This document shows, piece by piece, positions 50,838 through 59,600 of a stretch of DNA of 64,000 nt. Numbering within the stretch: position 1 is the stretch's first letter; each line of letters starts with the position of its first letter. The stretch is from Sphingomonas melonis (GTDB taxonomy: Bacteria > Pseudomonadota > Alphaproteobacteria > Sphingomonadales > Sphingomonadaceae). The notes beneath the pieces were generated by a model. The model was not told where the DNA came from. It was given only the letters and a program-made list of their open reading frames with translations, and ran no database searches. Position numbers and translations under genes: made by a program. The stretch covers positions 1 to 64,000 of the forward strand of contig NZ_JACCBY010000007.1 in NCBI RefSeq assembly GCF_013409985.1, read 5' to 3'.

Positions 50838-51698
50838 GTGACGGTCGAGGACAAGCCGCCGGTCGTCGGCGTGGTGGACGCGCACCATCATTGCTGGCGG
50901 CTCGACGCGCCGGGGCATCAATGGCCCGACGCGAGCCTGCCGGCGATCCACCGCGACTTCGCCATCGCCGACCTGCGCGCGGCGAGCCGTGGCGTGGACC
51001 TCGCCGCGACGGTGCTGGTCCAGTCGCAGCCGACCGATACCGATACTGACTGGCTGTGCGCGCTTGCCGCGGGGGAGCCGCTGGTCGGGGCGGTCGTCGG
51101 CTGGGTCGATCTCGCATCGGCCGAGGCGTCGGCGCGGATCGCGACATTGGCGGCGCGGCCGAAGCTGCGCGGGCTGCGGCCGATGCTCCAGGCGATCGCG
51201 GACGAGGCGTGGATCCTGCAACCGGCGCTGGACGACGCGATCGCGGCGATGATCGCGCATGGGCTGCGCTTCGATGCCCTGGTGCAGCCGCGGCATCTCG
51301 CGGCGCTGTACCGGTTCGCGCGACGCTGGCCCGACCTGCCGATCGTGATCGATCATGCCGCCAAGCCGAGCGCGGCGGCCGGCGGGCTCGATCCGTGGCG
51401 CGAGGGGATCGCGGCGCTCGCCGGATTGGGCAACGTGTGGTGCAAGCTGTCGGGCCTGCGCACCGAACAGGCGGCGGGCGCGCCGGCGGCGGCGCTGGCG
51501 CCCTATGTGGCGCATCTCGTCGCCTGTTTTGGCGAGCGGCTGATGTGGGGAAGCGACTGGCCGGTGCTCACCCTCACCGGCGATGACTATGGGTGCTGGT
51601 TCGAGACCGCGCGCAACCTTGCCGGGCTCAATGCCGCGGGAGAGCGCAGCCTGTTCGCCGACAGCGCGCGCCGCTTCTACGGGCTTCCCTCCGGCTAA
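50838..51698 (+). CDS. Amidohydrolase-2 family, L-fuconolactonase-like
   Basis: This is a 286-residue TIM-barrel metal hydrolase of the COG3618 type. DAHHHCWRL starts strand 1 (metal-binding His), VIDHAAKP is the strand-6 His and MWGSDWPVLTL holds the strand-8 Asp. Relatives open L-fucono-, L-rhamnono- or galactarolactones. GTG 50838 is chosen over ATG 50799 because GGGAGGAT lies 5-6 bases before it. With mutarotase upstream and fucosidase downstream, hydrolysis of L-fuconolactone to L-fuconate is the likely reaction (inference). It is 73 bases after the mutarotase and probably in one operon with it. Confidence 0.87.
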   Translation: MTVEDKPPVVGVVDAHHHCWRLDAPGHQWPDASLPAIHRDFAIADLRAASRGVDLAATVLVQSQPTDTDTDWLCALAAGEPLVGAVVGWVDLASAEASARIATLAARPKLRGLRPMLQAIADEAWILQPALDDAIAAMIAHGLRFDALVQPRHLAALYRFARRWPDLPIVIDHAAKPSAAAGGLDPWREGIAALAGLGNVWCKLSGLRTEQAAGAPAAALAPYVAHLVACFGERLMWGSDWPVLTLTGDDYGCWFETARNLAGLNAAGERSLFADSARRFYGLPSG

Positions 51699-51735
51699 CG
51701 AAGTACGGAAGATTGCTTGCCTAATGAAAATACGT

Positions 51736-51752
51736 TTGCAAGTATGATACTT
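51736..51752. promoter_or_regulatory. Candidate IclR operator before the fucosidase
   Basis: TTGCAAGTATGATACTT includes the near-perfect palindrome AAGTAT-G-ATACTT and shares 13 of 14 bases with the site at 49391-49404. It lies 42 bases before the GH29 ATG, in a small AT-rich patch, suggesting a separate promoter for the fucosidase and galactosidase. Confidence 0.55.
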
Positions 51753-51793
51753 AGGCCAAGCGTTCGCACGGGACGTCGCGGCGGGAGACGGAC

Positions 51794-53332
51794 ATGGCGG
51801 GCATCAGCAAGCGCGAATTGTTGGGGGCGTCGCTCGGCGCGAGCCTCGCCGCCGGGCCGTTCGCGCGTGCCGTCGCGGCGGCGCCGCTGCCGGCGATCGC
51901 GCCGGGCCGCTTTCAGCCCACCGTCGAATCGCTCAGCACCTACCAGACGCCCGCCTGGTTCCGTGACGCCAAGTTCGGCATCTGGGCGCATTGGGGGCCG
52001 CAGGCGGTGCCGCGCCGCGGCGACTGGTATGCGCGCTTCATGTACGTGCCCGGCCATCCGCATTACGCGCATCACGTCGCCACCTACGGCCATCCGTCGG
52101 AGTTCGGGTATAAGGACATCATCCCGCTGTGGACGGCGGACAAGTTCGATCCTGATGCGCTGATGGACCGCTATGCCGCGGCGGGTGCGAAATATTTCGT
52201 GTCGATGGGCGTCCATCACGACAATTTCGACCTGTGGGCGTCCAAGCATCACCGCTGGAACGCCGTGGCGATGGGGCCCAAGCGCGACATCGTCGGCGAC
52301 TGGCAAAAGGCGGCACGGCGGAACAAGCTGCGCTTCGGCGTGTCCGAACATCTCGGCGCCAGCCACAATTGGTGGTATCCCAGCCATCTCTACGACCAGT
52401 TCTGGCCGAAGCTCGGCGTCGATTACGACGGCGCCGATCCGCGCTTCGCCGACCTCTACCACGCCAAACACGACGAGCCCTACACCAACAAGCCCGGCAG
52501 CTGGTACACCAATGATCCCGCTTACCATGCGCTGTGGTTCGCGCGCATCCGTGACCTGGTCGATTCCTATGGGCCCGACCTGCTCTATTCCGATGGCGGC
52601 CTGCCGTTCGGGGCGGTCGGGCGGTCGCTGGTCGCGCATCTCTACAACAGCAGCATTGCGCGGCACGGCACGCTCGACGCGGTCTATACCTGCAAGGATC
52701 AGGGCTCGGGCGACTTCTACAAGGGCGCGTGCGTCCAGGACGTCGAGCGCGGCGTGCTCGCCGGGATCAATCCGCTGGCGTGGCAGACCGACACGTCGAA
52801 CGGCGACTGGTTCGACAATGTCGACGACAGGTTCAAGACGCCGCCACAGGTGATCGCGATGCTCGCCGATATCGTCAGCAAGAACGGCAATATGCTGCTC
52901 AACGTCGCGTTGCACGCCGACGGCAGCCTGCCGCCGCAGTCGCAGGAGCTGCTCGCCGAGCTCGCCGCGTGGATGGCGGTCAATGCCGAGGCGATCCACG
53001 GCACGCGCCCCTGGGCGATCTTCGGCGAGGGGCCGACCGAGGCGGTGGCGGGCAGCTTCAAGGAAGACGGCAGCTATGTCGCGCAGGACGTGCGTTTCAC
53101 GACGAAGCGCGGCCGGCTGTACGCGATCACACTTGGCGAGCCGTCGGGGGCGACCGCGATCACGGCGCTGGCCGCGGGCAATCCGCACGATGCGCGCCGG
53201 ATCAAGCGGGTCCGCCTGCTCGGCCATGGCGGCACGATCGGCTTCGAGCAGACCGGTCAGGCGCTGGTGATCGCGCGACCCGATCGCCTGCCGACCCGCC
53301 ACGCCAGCGTGTTCGAGATCAGCTTCGCCTGA
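51794..53332 (+). CDS. GH29 alpha-L-fucosidase, exported
   Basis: This is a 512-residue GH29 enzyme releasing terminal alpha-L-fucose. The N-terminus SKRELLGASLGASLAAGPFA has a KR pair plus Ala-rich stretch, an atypical Sec or Tat signal. Family motifs are FRDAKFGIWAHWGPQAVP, KYFVSMGVHHDNFDLW and PDLLYSDGGLPF with nucleophile Asp267, then MLLNVALHADGSLP. The C-terminal beta-domain (from about 400) is normal. It releases fucose that the flanking mutarotase, dehydrogenase and lactonase genes could process. The GH42 gene follows 34 bases downstream. Confidence 0.93.
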   Translation: MAGISKRELLGASLGASLAAGPFARAVAAAPLPAIAPGRFQPTVESLSTYQTPAWFRDAKFGIWAHWGPQAVPRRGDWYARFMYVPGHPHYAHHVATYGHPSEFGYKDIIPLWTADKFDPDALMDRYAAAGAKYFVSMGVHHDNFDLWASKHHRWNAVAMGPKRDIVGDWQKAARRNKLRFGVSEHLGASHNWWYPSHLYDQFWPKLGVDYDGADPRFADLYHAKHDEPYTNKPGSWYTNDPAYHALWFARIRDLVDSYGPDLLYSDGGLPFGAVGRSLVAHLYNSSIARHGTLDAVYTCKDQGSGDFYKGACVQDVERGVLAGINPLAWQTDTSNGDWFDNVDDRFKTPPQVIAMLADIVSKNGNMLLNVALHADGSLPPQSQELLAELAAWMAVNAEAIHGTRPWAIFGEGPTEAVAGSFKEDGSYVAQDVRFTTKRGRLYAITLGEPSGATAITALAAGNPHDARRIKRVRLLGHGGTIGFEQTGQALVIARPDRLPTRHASVFEISFA

Positions 53333-53366
53333 GCGGCGGCCCCATTTTCAGGACGGAATTCGCATC

Positions 53367-55430
53367 ATGGTCTCGATCAAGCCCTTCGCCGCGCTCGCGC
53401 TGGGCACCGCCCTGCTCGCCGCAGCGCCCGCACCGCAGGAACGCGCACCGGCTACCGCGCTACGCGCCGACTGGCCGGGCAAGGGCGATCTGTTCGTCGG
53501 CACCTGCTACCAGCCGGTCGACCGGTCGCCGGCGCAGATCGCGCAGGATATCGCGGTGATGAAGGCGGCGGGCTTCACGATGGTGCGCATGGGCGACCTG
53601 TCGTGGGATTCGTTCGAGCCCGAAGAGGGGCGCTATACCTTCGGCTGGTTCGACAGCGTGATGGACCAGATGCACCGCGCCGGCATCCGCGTCGTGCTCG
53701 ACATTCCCGGCCTGCCCGCGCCGGGCTGGCTGCACAAAAAATATCCCGGCGTCGACATCGTCAACCAGGATGGCGCGCGCCAGCATGCGGCGAGCCGCTA
53801 TTGGGACGATATCAGCGATCCCGACTATCGCCGGCACGTCCATGCGCTCGCCGAGCAGATGCTCAAGCGCTACGCCCACCATCCGGCGGTGATCGCGATC
53901 GGTTACGACAATGAGGTCGGCAGCTCGCCGATGTCCTATTCGGACGGCGTCCGGCAGCGGTTCGTCGGCTGGCTCCGGCAGCGCTACGGCACGATCGAGG
54001 CGCTCAACACCGCCTGGGCGACGCAGCGCTGGTCGCGGCGGATCGTCGATTGGGACGGCGTCGATATCCCCTATGGCAACGGACCGGGGCCGAACGAGCG
54101 CAACCTCGACCTGCACCGCTTCTGGTCGGACCAGACGATCGCCGCGCTCGAAGACCTCGACGGCGTGCGCCGGCACTATGCGCCGCACCTGCCGACCGCG
54201 TCCAACCTGTGGCCCGAGTCGGGCAACAAGGGGTTCGACTATCTGCGCAGCTGGAACCGATATGCCACCTATGGCGCGCTCGGTTTCTACCCCGGCGACG
54301 CACTGGGCGCGGCGTTCCAGGTGATGATGATGAAGGCGGGGCACCAGACGCCGGTCTGGTTCAACGAGTTCACCGCGGGCGGCGGCGGCGATTACGGCAC
54401 GCCGGGGCGATCGCGGATGTGGGCCTATTTCGGGCTGCTCACCTACGCGCAGACCTTCCTTGCCTGGACGTTCAACTCGCATCTCGGCGGCGAGGAGCAG
54501 TCGCTGTTCGGCCTGATCGACCACGACGACCGGCCGTCGTGGAAGGTCGCCGAGTTCGCGCGGATCGCCAAGGAGTTCGGCAGGATGAAGGCGCTCGGCT
54601 TCCCGCGCGATCGCCAGCCGCAGGTCGCCATCGCGTATTCGTTCGAGACCAACTGGCTGGTCAATCCGCCGCCCGGCCCCAATACGATGAAGCAATATTT
54701 CGCCGGCAATTACGTCGATCAGGCCAAGGCGGCGTTCCAGCCGTTGTTCGAGGACAATGTCGATGCCGCGGTGATCGACATCGCGCACGATTCCATCGAC
54801 GCCTACAAGCTCGTGGTGCTGCCGAGCGCCTATATCATGGACGCTGCCACCGCGGCGGCGGTGCGCCGGTACGTCGCCAACGGCGGGACGGTGGTGATGA
54901 CCGGCTATTCGGCGAAGGCGGACGCGACCGGACAATGGTTCGCGACGCCGCTGCCGGGGCGGCTGACCGATGTGTTCGGCTTGCGGACCAATGCCTTCTA
55001 CCGCGCCGCCACGCCGCTCAAGGTGACGTTCAACGGCACGACGCTGACCGCGACCGACGGCTATTACGAGGTGCTGGAGCCCGCCACCGCACGGCCGCTC
55101 GCGCTGTTCGAGGGGGCGGGGCAGCGGACGCCGGCGATCACCGTCAACCGCTTCGGCAAGGGCCGCGCGATCTACCTCGCGACCGCACCGCAGGCGGCAT
55201 TGCTGGGGCCGCTGATCCGATCGCTCTATGCGGAAACCGGGATCGTGCCGGGACCGACGACACCGGCAGGCGTCGTCGCGCGTCGGGTCGAGGGGCGGAC
55301 GATGTACGTCAACACGACCACCGCACCCGTCGCCGTGCCGCTCGCCAAACCCGGGCGCGACGTGATCGGTGGCCGGCCGGTGGCGGGATCGCTGACGCTG
55401 CCCGCCTATGACGTGGCGCTGGTCGAGTGA
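53367..55430 (+). CDS. GH42 beta-galactosidase, secreted
   Basis: This is a 687-residue GH42 beta-galactosidase with signal peptide (about 1-22). Clan GH-A catalytic residues are Asn182-Glu183 (GYDNEVGSS, acid/base) and Glu334 (VWFNEFTAG, nucleophile). The TIM barrel ends near 400, followed by the trimerisation domain (QVAIAYSFETNW, then KLVVLPSAYIMD) and a C-terminal beta-domain. The zinc cysteine cluster of some GH42 proteins is not seen. Together with the GH29 gene it could take apart fucosylated galactosides such as xyloglucan side chains (inference). Confidence 0.92.
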   Translation: MVSIKPFAALALGTALLAAAPAPQERAPATALRADWPGKGDLFVGTCYQPVDRSPAQIAQDIAVMKAAGFTMVRMGDLSWDSFEPEEGRYTFGWFDSVMDQMHRAGIRVVLDIPGLPAPGWLHKKYPGVDIVNQDGARQHAASRYWDDISDPDYRRHVHALAEQMLKRYAHHPAVIAIGYDNEVGSSPMSYSDGVRQRFVGWLRQRYGTIEALNTAWATQRWSRRIVDWDGVDIPYGNGPGPNERNLDLHRFWSDQTIAALEDLDGVRRHYAPHLPTASNLWPESGNKGFDYLRSWNRYATYGALGFYPGDALGAAFQVMMMKAGHQTPVWFNEFTAGGGGDYGTPGRSRMWAYFGLLTYAQTFLAWTFNSHLGGEEQSLFGLIDHDDRPSWKVAEFARIAKEFGRMKALGFPRDRQPQVAIAYSFETNWLVNPPPGPNTMKQYFAGNYVDQAKAAFQPLFEDNVDAAVIDIAHDSIDAYKLVVLPSAYIMDAATAAAVRRYVANGGTVVMTGYSAKADATGQWFATPLPGRLTDVFGLRTNAFYRAATPLKVTFNGTTLTATDGYYEVLEPATARPLALFEGAGQRTPAITVNRFGKGRAIYLATAPQAALLGPLIRSLYAETGIVPGPTTPAGVVARRVEGRTMYVNTTTAPVAVPLAKPGRDVIGGRPVAGSLTLPAYDVALVE

Positions 55431-55449
55431 TCGCCGGTCGGCGCGGTGC

Positions 55450-55647
55450 CTATAGACGGATGCCGCGCCGCGTCATCTCCGCCACCGCGATCGCGCCGAG
55501 CGGCGTGTCGGACGAGGCGCCAAAGATGTCGGCAAGGTCGAGCAGATCCTCGTCGCCGAGCCCGAGGATCGAGGCTTCGATGGCGGCGAGCCGCTGCGCC
55601 GCCAGTTCCCCCTGATGCGTGAGCCGTTTCATACGTGTCTTGAGCAT
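55450..55647 (-). CDS. Small hypothetical protein (65 aa)
   Basis: This is a 65-residue, mostly helical, charged protein (start MLKTRMKRLTHQGELAAQRL; middle GLGDEDLLDLADIFG; end TRRGIRL). It lies 51 bases after the wHTH gene in the same direction and probably shares its transcript. No known motif. The biased codon use and lack of alternative genes favour it being real. Confidence 0.55.
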   Translation of the reverse strand: MLKTRMKRLTHQGELAAQRLAAIEASILGLGDEDLLDLADIFGASSDTPLGAIAVAEMTRRGIRL

Positions 55648-55698
55648 TGCGGCGTCCTAGCAGAGGTATTGCGGAACGGGCAGCGGAGAGTCGCGCCG

Positions 55699-56064
55699 TC
55701 AGTCCAGGCGACGCTGTGCGTCGAACAGCCGCTCAAGCATCGTTTGCACCATCGCATGGCCCCGTTCCGACAGGGCGAGCAGACCATCGCGGCGCTCGAC
55801 CAGCCCTGCCTGCGCCAGCGCGGCGATCCATCGGTCGGTGGTCGCGCGCGGGCCGCCGACTTCGCTTTCCGATGGATAATGCGCCTCTTCCTCGGCGACG
55901 AACAGGGCGAGCAGGATGTTGGTCGGCAGCGGCGCGTTGAAGCCGGCCGGCAGCGTCTCGGCGATGACCTGCGCCGCGGCGAGCATCCGCTCGGCCAACT
56001 TGGTCGTCGTCGTCGTGCTGACGACCCGCACCGATCCATCGGATGCCGTCAAGGTGCGCGGCAT
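55699..56064 (-). CDS. MarR-like winged-helix protein
   Basis: This is a 121-residue protein resembling MarR-type DNA-binding proteins. Helices are TNILLALFVAEEEAHYPSES, then ATTDRWIAALAQAGLVERRD (recognition helix and start of wing), with LLALSERGHAMV as the wing end. There is a typical Ser/Thr-rich N-terminus. ATG 56064 has AGGGGGGAGAGG upstream, a strong ribosome site. The target is unknown. Confidence 0.75.
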   Translation of the reverse strand: MPRTLTASDGSVRVVSTTTTTKLAERMLAAAQVIAETLPAGFNAPLPTNILLALFVAEEEAHYPSESEVGGPRATTDRWIAALAQAGLVERRDGLLALSERGHAMVQTMLERLFDAQRRLD

Positions 56065-56133
56065 GACCTCTCCCCCCTAAAGGTCAGTACTTAACTTGAG
56101 TTTATGTTGATAATCAACGACTTACGAAGAGGA

Positions 56134-56478
56134 TCAGTGCGGCGGCCCGGACTGGATCCGAGTCTCGATGTCGCTGAGCACATCCTTGGGCAGCGGGTGG
56201 CTGAATTCGACGCCGACCTCATGCCCGCGGTTCCAGGCGATCCAGCCCTCCAGCTTCGTCAACTGCGGCATGTCGATGGTGACATAGGTCCCCACCGTGA
56301 TGTGATGGCCGAGCAGGATGCGGCAGCCGCGATGCGTGATGTCGCTGATCGAACAGGCTTCGGGATCGAACTTCATCGACGCGATGGTGGCCGGCCAGAC
56401 GACGGCGAGCCGGTCGGCCTGCCGCTCGTCTTGCGCGAGCCAGGTCGGATGCGGAGTGGGATCTACGATGGAAGCCAT
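56134..56478 (-). CDS. PilZ-domain protein (possible c-di-GMP sensor)
   Basis: This is a 114-residue single PilZ domain. DERQADRLAV gives the RxxxR-like basic motif (spacing altered) and ISDITHRGCRI the (D/N)xSxxG motif, with Thr in place of Ser; GWIAWNRGHEVGVEF is the later conserved strand pair. Relaxed motifs are common in sphingomonad PilZ proteins, so c-di-GMP binding is likely but not certain. It stands alone. Confidence 0.8.
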   Translation of the reverse strand: MASIVDPTPHPTWLAQDERQADRLAVVWPATIASMKFDPEACSISDITHRGCRILLGHHITVGTYVTIDMPQLTKLEGWIAWNRGHEVGVEFSHPLPKDVLSDIETRIQSGPPH

Positions 56479-56647
56479 GGCGCCCGTTACGAAAAAGAGG
56501 TTAACATCCTATCCTGCGACACCGCCGCGGCGGGCTGGTGACACCGCGGCAACAGCCGGTGGAACATCGGCAATGCCGCGGCCCGTATCGGCGACGCCGC
56601 GACGCTCCTACGCCTGCGCCCGACAGGCTGGATCGCCGGGGGCTCGC

Positions 56648-56830
56648 ATGACCTATCTCATCATCGCCGCGGCGGTCGCAATCGCCGCTGTCGCGACCTA
56701 CGCTTATGGTCACCACCGGCAGCGGGTGGAGCGGCGCAGCGTCGCGCGCCGACGGCTGACACGGGCGATGGCCGGAGCCCGCGCCGGCGTGACAGCGCCG
56801 CGGCAGGATTTATCGTCACCCCAGCGCTGA
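56648..56830 (+). CDS. Small single-helix protein with basic tail
   Basis: This is a 60-residue frame: an N-terminal hydrophobic helix (residues 2-20, TYLIIAAAVAIAAVATYAYG), then a strongly basic Arg-rich tail. It could be a small inner-membrane protein. The ribosome site is weak and no family is recognised; the frame could also be chance coding in GC-rich DNA. Confidence 0.4.
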   Translation: MTYLIIAAAVAIAAVATYAYGHHRQRVERRSVARRRLTRAMAGARAGVTAPRQDLSSPQR

Positions 56831-56903
56831 ACCGCAGATAAACGTGCGGTTCAGCGTCGCTGCATCGCCCGTCGCCCACAGCGTGGCTTTTCAGGAGCGT
56901 CTT

Positions 56904-57035
56904 ATGCCTGCTCTACGCTGCCGCTTCGGCCTGCATCAATGGACGATCAAGCCCGCCACCCACCGCCCGGGAACCGCGGTGCACCGCTGCCGCCATTGCG
57001 GCCTCGTCCGCGTCCGCCACGCCAAGCGCGGCTAG
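56904..57035 (+). CDS. Small CxxC protein (43 aa)
   Basis: This is a 43-residue frame starting MPALRCRFGLHQWTIKP and ending with HRCRHCGLVRVRHAKRG. AGGAG lies 7 bases upstream of the ATG. A zinc-ribbon-like half (Cys, His, CRHC) resembles short phage or DUF1660-type zinc-finger proteins. The function is unknown; it is convergent with the large secreted-protein gene. Confidence 0.55.
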   Translation: MPALRCRFGLHQWTIKPATHRPGTAVHRCRHCGLVRVRHAKRG

Positions 57036-57045
57036 CCGGCCTCGC

Positions 57046-59466
57046 TTACGGCACGACGACGGTCGCGACCGTATCGGCGGCGTCGCGCAGGCGCAGGAAC
57101 AGCTGCGCCGGTTTCTGGCCGGTCGCGGCCGGGGCGACGTCGATCGTATTGGCGGTGAAGCCGTCGGGGATCGGCTGTGCCGCGTCGAACCGGTCGTTGG
57201 TGGCGATCGCCTGCGCCAGGAACAGGCGCTCCCCGGTCACCGTGCAGCGCCCCGCCGGGGTACAGGCGACGGCGCGCAGCTCCGGCAGGCGGACGATGCT
57301 GCCGAGCGGCGTCCACCGCGTCGCCACGCCGTCCTGCACGATGCGGAAGCGGATCGCGCCATGGGCGAGGCCACCGAGCGCCTCGGCCGGCACGAAGCCG
57401 ACGATGCCGGTCGTCGCATCCTGCAGGTCATAGCCCTTGCCGGCGGTCAGTCGCCCGATCGCCTGACCATCGACGGTGGCGACCTCGACCACCTCCCTGC
57501 CGGTCAGCGGCATCGCGGGATCGAGGCGGAAGGCGAAGGTCAGCCGCGCATCCTGCGCGACCGCGCCGTCCGGCCGCAACGTCATCGGCAGGACGCCGGG
57601 GCGCGGTGCGGGCTGGACATGGCGTTGCAGCAGCACCGGCGTGGGGCGGGCGGCGCCGACGGTGACCGCGATCGTCTTGTGGCGGTCACCGGCGAAGCCG
57701 ACGTCGGCGACGATCCGGCTGCCCGCGGCGATCGCCTGTAGCGCCGCGGGATCGGCTGCGACGAGCGTCAATTGGTCGGCGCGATCGGTTCGGGTCAGCG
57801 CGCCCGGGCGCAACACGAGGTCGCCCAGCCTGACCTCCCGCACCTGGTCGAGCCGCGATCCGGTCAGCAGTGCCGCGTCGTCGCCGGCCGCCAGGGTCAG
57901 CGCGTCGAGCCGGCCGATCTCCTGCAACGCCGGCAGCGTCAGCACCGCCGGCGCCGCACCGGCCGCACCGGTGACCGTCAGCGTGACCGGCCCGGGCGCC
58001 GCCTTGTCGAGCGGCACGTCGACGACGATGCCGCGCTGCCCGTCCGGCCTCCAGTTCAGCGTCTGGCTGGCGCCGTCGCCGCGCCGCATCTCGACCTTGC
58101 CGACGCAGCCCGCACCCTCGCCCGCCAGTGCGAGCGTGTTGGTACGGCCGACCACCAGCGTCGTATTGGCCGGCGCCGTCCACAGGTTCGCCTGCGGCCG
58201 CGACAGGGTGAAGCGCGGACCGTCGAAGGGCGTAAAGCCCCAATTGCCGTGCAATTGCCCCGTGACCGGTCCGGCGAAGCCCGCGCCCGGCAGCGTCCGG
58301 TCGAGCACATAGCCGCCGCGCCGGGCATCGGCATGGACGGGCAGGTCGAGCGTCGAACCGTCGGCGCGGGCGACGCGGACCATCACGTCGCGCGCATAGC
58401 GCGTCGCATAGACCAGCGGCGCCCCTTCGACCGGCAGCACCGCGCCGCTCGTCGCGCACAGCATCGCGCCGCCTTCGCCGCGCCGCAGCGGCGGCGGCTT
58501 GGCGGCCTCGATCGCGGGCAGGCCGACGACCATCACCGACGCCGGCTTGGCGAAGGACAGCGGCGTGTTGAGCAGCAGCGTGATGCGGCTGTCGCCCATC
58601 CGCGCCAGCGCGGGCACGAACTGGAGCTGCGTCGACTGAAAGGCGCCGAACAGCCGGAAGATATCGCGCACCACGCCGATATAGGAGCTGTAGAAGCCAT
58701 AGCCGGCCTGCGGCGTCGCGCTGAGCTGGAAGGCGAGATCGGTGGGTGCGCCGGTCAGCGTATCGGCGAGCGCCGAGCTGTGCGTATCGGCGAACAGCAG
58801 CGTCTCGCGGTCGCCGGTCAGGCAGGCGGCTTGCAGGTCGGCCGGCTGTTGCAGGCATTCCGCCTTCAGCTTGATCGACAGGCTGCGCGTGAGCACCTGC
58901 GAGGTGGCGCTGACGCTCTCCGGGTCCTCGCGTTCGGCCTGGAGCAGCACGTCGAGGAAAGTGTCGAGCCGCGCACGATCGAGCGTTGCCTGATTGAGGT
59001 CCTGCACCGCGCGGACGAAGGCGCCGGGCTGTTTGCGCACCGCGCTGACCACCGCATCCGCGCCGCCGCCCTTTTCGGGCAGGATGAACAGCGCGAGCTG
59101 CTGCGCGCCCTTCGGCACGACCAGCGACAGGTCGCCGCCATTGCCGCCATCGCCTGCTTTCCCGCGCTTGCTGCTGAGCGTGTCGTGGAACCAGTCGCGC
59201 GGTGGTCGCTCGATCGCGCCCCGCAGGAAGACTGCGACCAGGCGAAACCGCTCGCTGCCCGCGGGCGGCAGGTCGAGCCTGATCGACACCCGGTCGCCCT
59301 CAGCCAGATTGGGCACCCAGGCGAGCGGCAGCGTCTCGCCGTTATGGGTGACCGCGACATCGAGCCGCGGCCCGACCAGATCGAATTGCGAGGGCGCCGC
59401 CTCCACCCGCCAGGCGGCGGTGGCGAGCAGGGCGACGAGGCTGAGATGGCGGAACACACGCGGCAT
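57046..59466 (-). CDS. Large secreted protein of unknown function (806 aa)
   Basis: This is an 806-residue protein with a signal peptide (1-23, ending VEAA). Residues 24-110 form a beta-rich domain, 135-225 a helical part with two Cys (AECLQQPADLQAACL), and the rest looks like a chain of beta-sandwich domains (VMVVGLPAIEAAKP, TLVVGRTNTLALAGEG, TGSRLDQVREVRLGDLVL). It ends with Cys-containing VACTPAGRCTVTG and VATVVVP. I recognise no catalytic motif. It is probably periplasmic or surface exposed. It stands alone between convergent small genes and a DUF2726-like gene. Confidence 0.75.
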   Translation of the reverse strand: MPRVFRHLSLVALLATAAWRVEAAPSQFDLVGPRLDVAVTHNGETLPLAWVPNLAEGDRVSIRLDLPPAGSERFRLVAVFLRGAIERPPRDWFHDTLSSKRGKAGDGGNGGDLSLVVPKGAQQLALFILPEKGGGADAVVSAVRKQPGAFVRAVQDLNQATLDRARLDTFLDVLLQAEREDPESVSATSQVLTRSLSIKLKAECLQQPADLQAACLTGDRETLLFADTHSSALADTLTGAPTDLAFQLSATPQAGYGFYSSYIGVVRDIFRLFGAFQSTQLQFVPALARMGDSRITLLLNTPLSFAKPASVMVVGLPAIEAAKPPPLRRGEGGAMLCATSGAVLPVEGAPLVYATRYARDVMVRVARADGSTLDLPVHADARRGGYVLDRTLPGAGFAGPVTGQLHGNWGFTPFDGPRFTLSRPQANLWTAPANTTLVVGRTNTLALAGEGAGCVGKVEMRRGDGASQTLNWRPDGQRGIVVDVPLDKAAPGPVTLTVTGAAGAAPAVLTLPALQEIGRLDALTLAAGDDAALLTGSRLDQVREVRLGDLVLRPGALTRTDRADQLTLVAADPAALQAIAAGSRIVADVGFAGDRHKTIAVTVGAARPTPVLLQRHVQPAPRPGVLPMTLRPDGAVAQDARLTFAFRLDPAMPLTGREVVEVATVDGQAIGRLTAGKGYDLQDATTGIVGFVPAEALGGLAHGAIRFRIVQDGVATRWTPLGSIVRLPELRAVACTPAGRCTVTGERLFLAQAIATNDRFDAAQPIPDGFTANTIDVAPAATGQKPAQLFLRLRDAADTVATVVVP

Positions 59467-59600
59467 GAGGCAGGCAGCAACCCCGGTCCGAGACCGTCAT
59501 GAAGGAAGCCCCGCTTCTGCCCCGCGCTTGTGTTCAGATTGAGGCTGAGCCGAGAGAATTGGACGACAAATGCCTGGCGCACATGGCAGCGAACCTCGGA

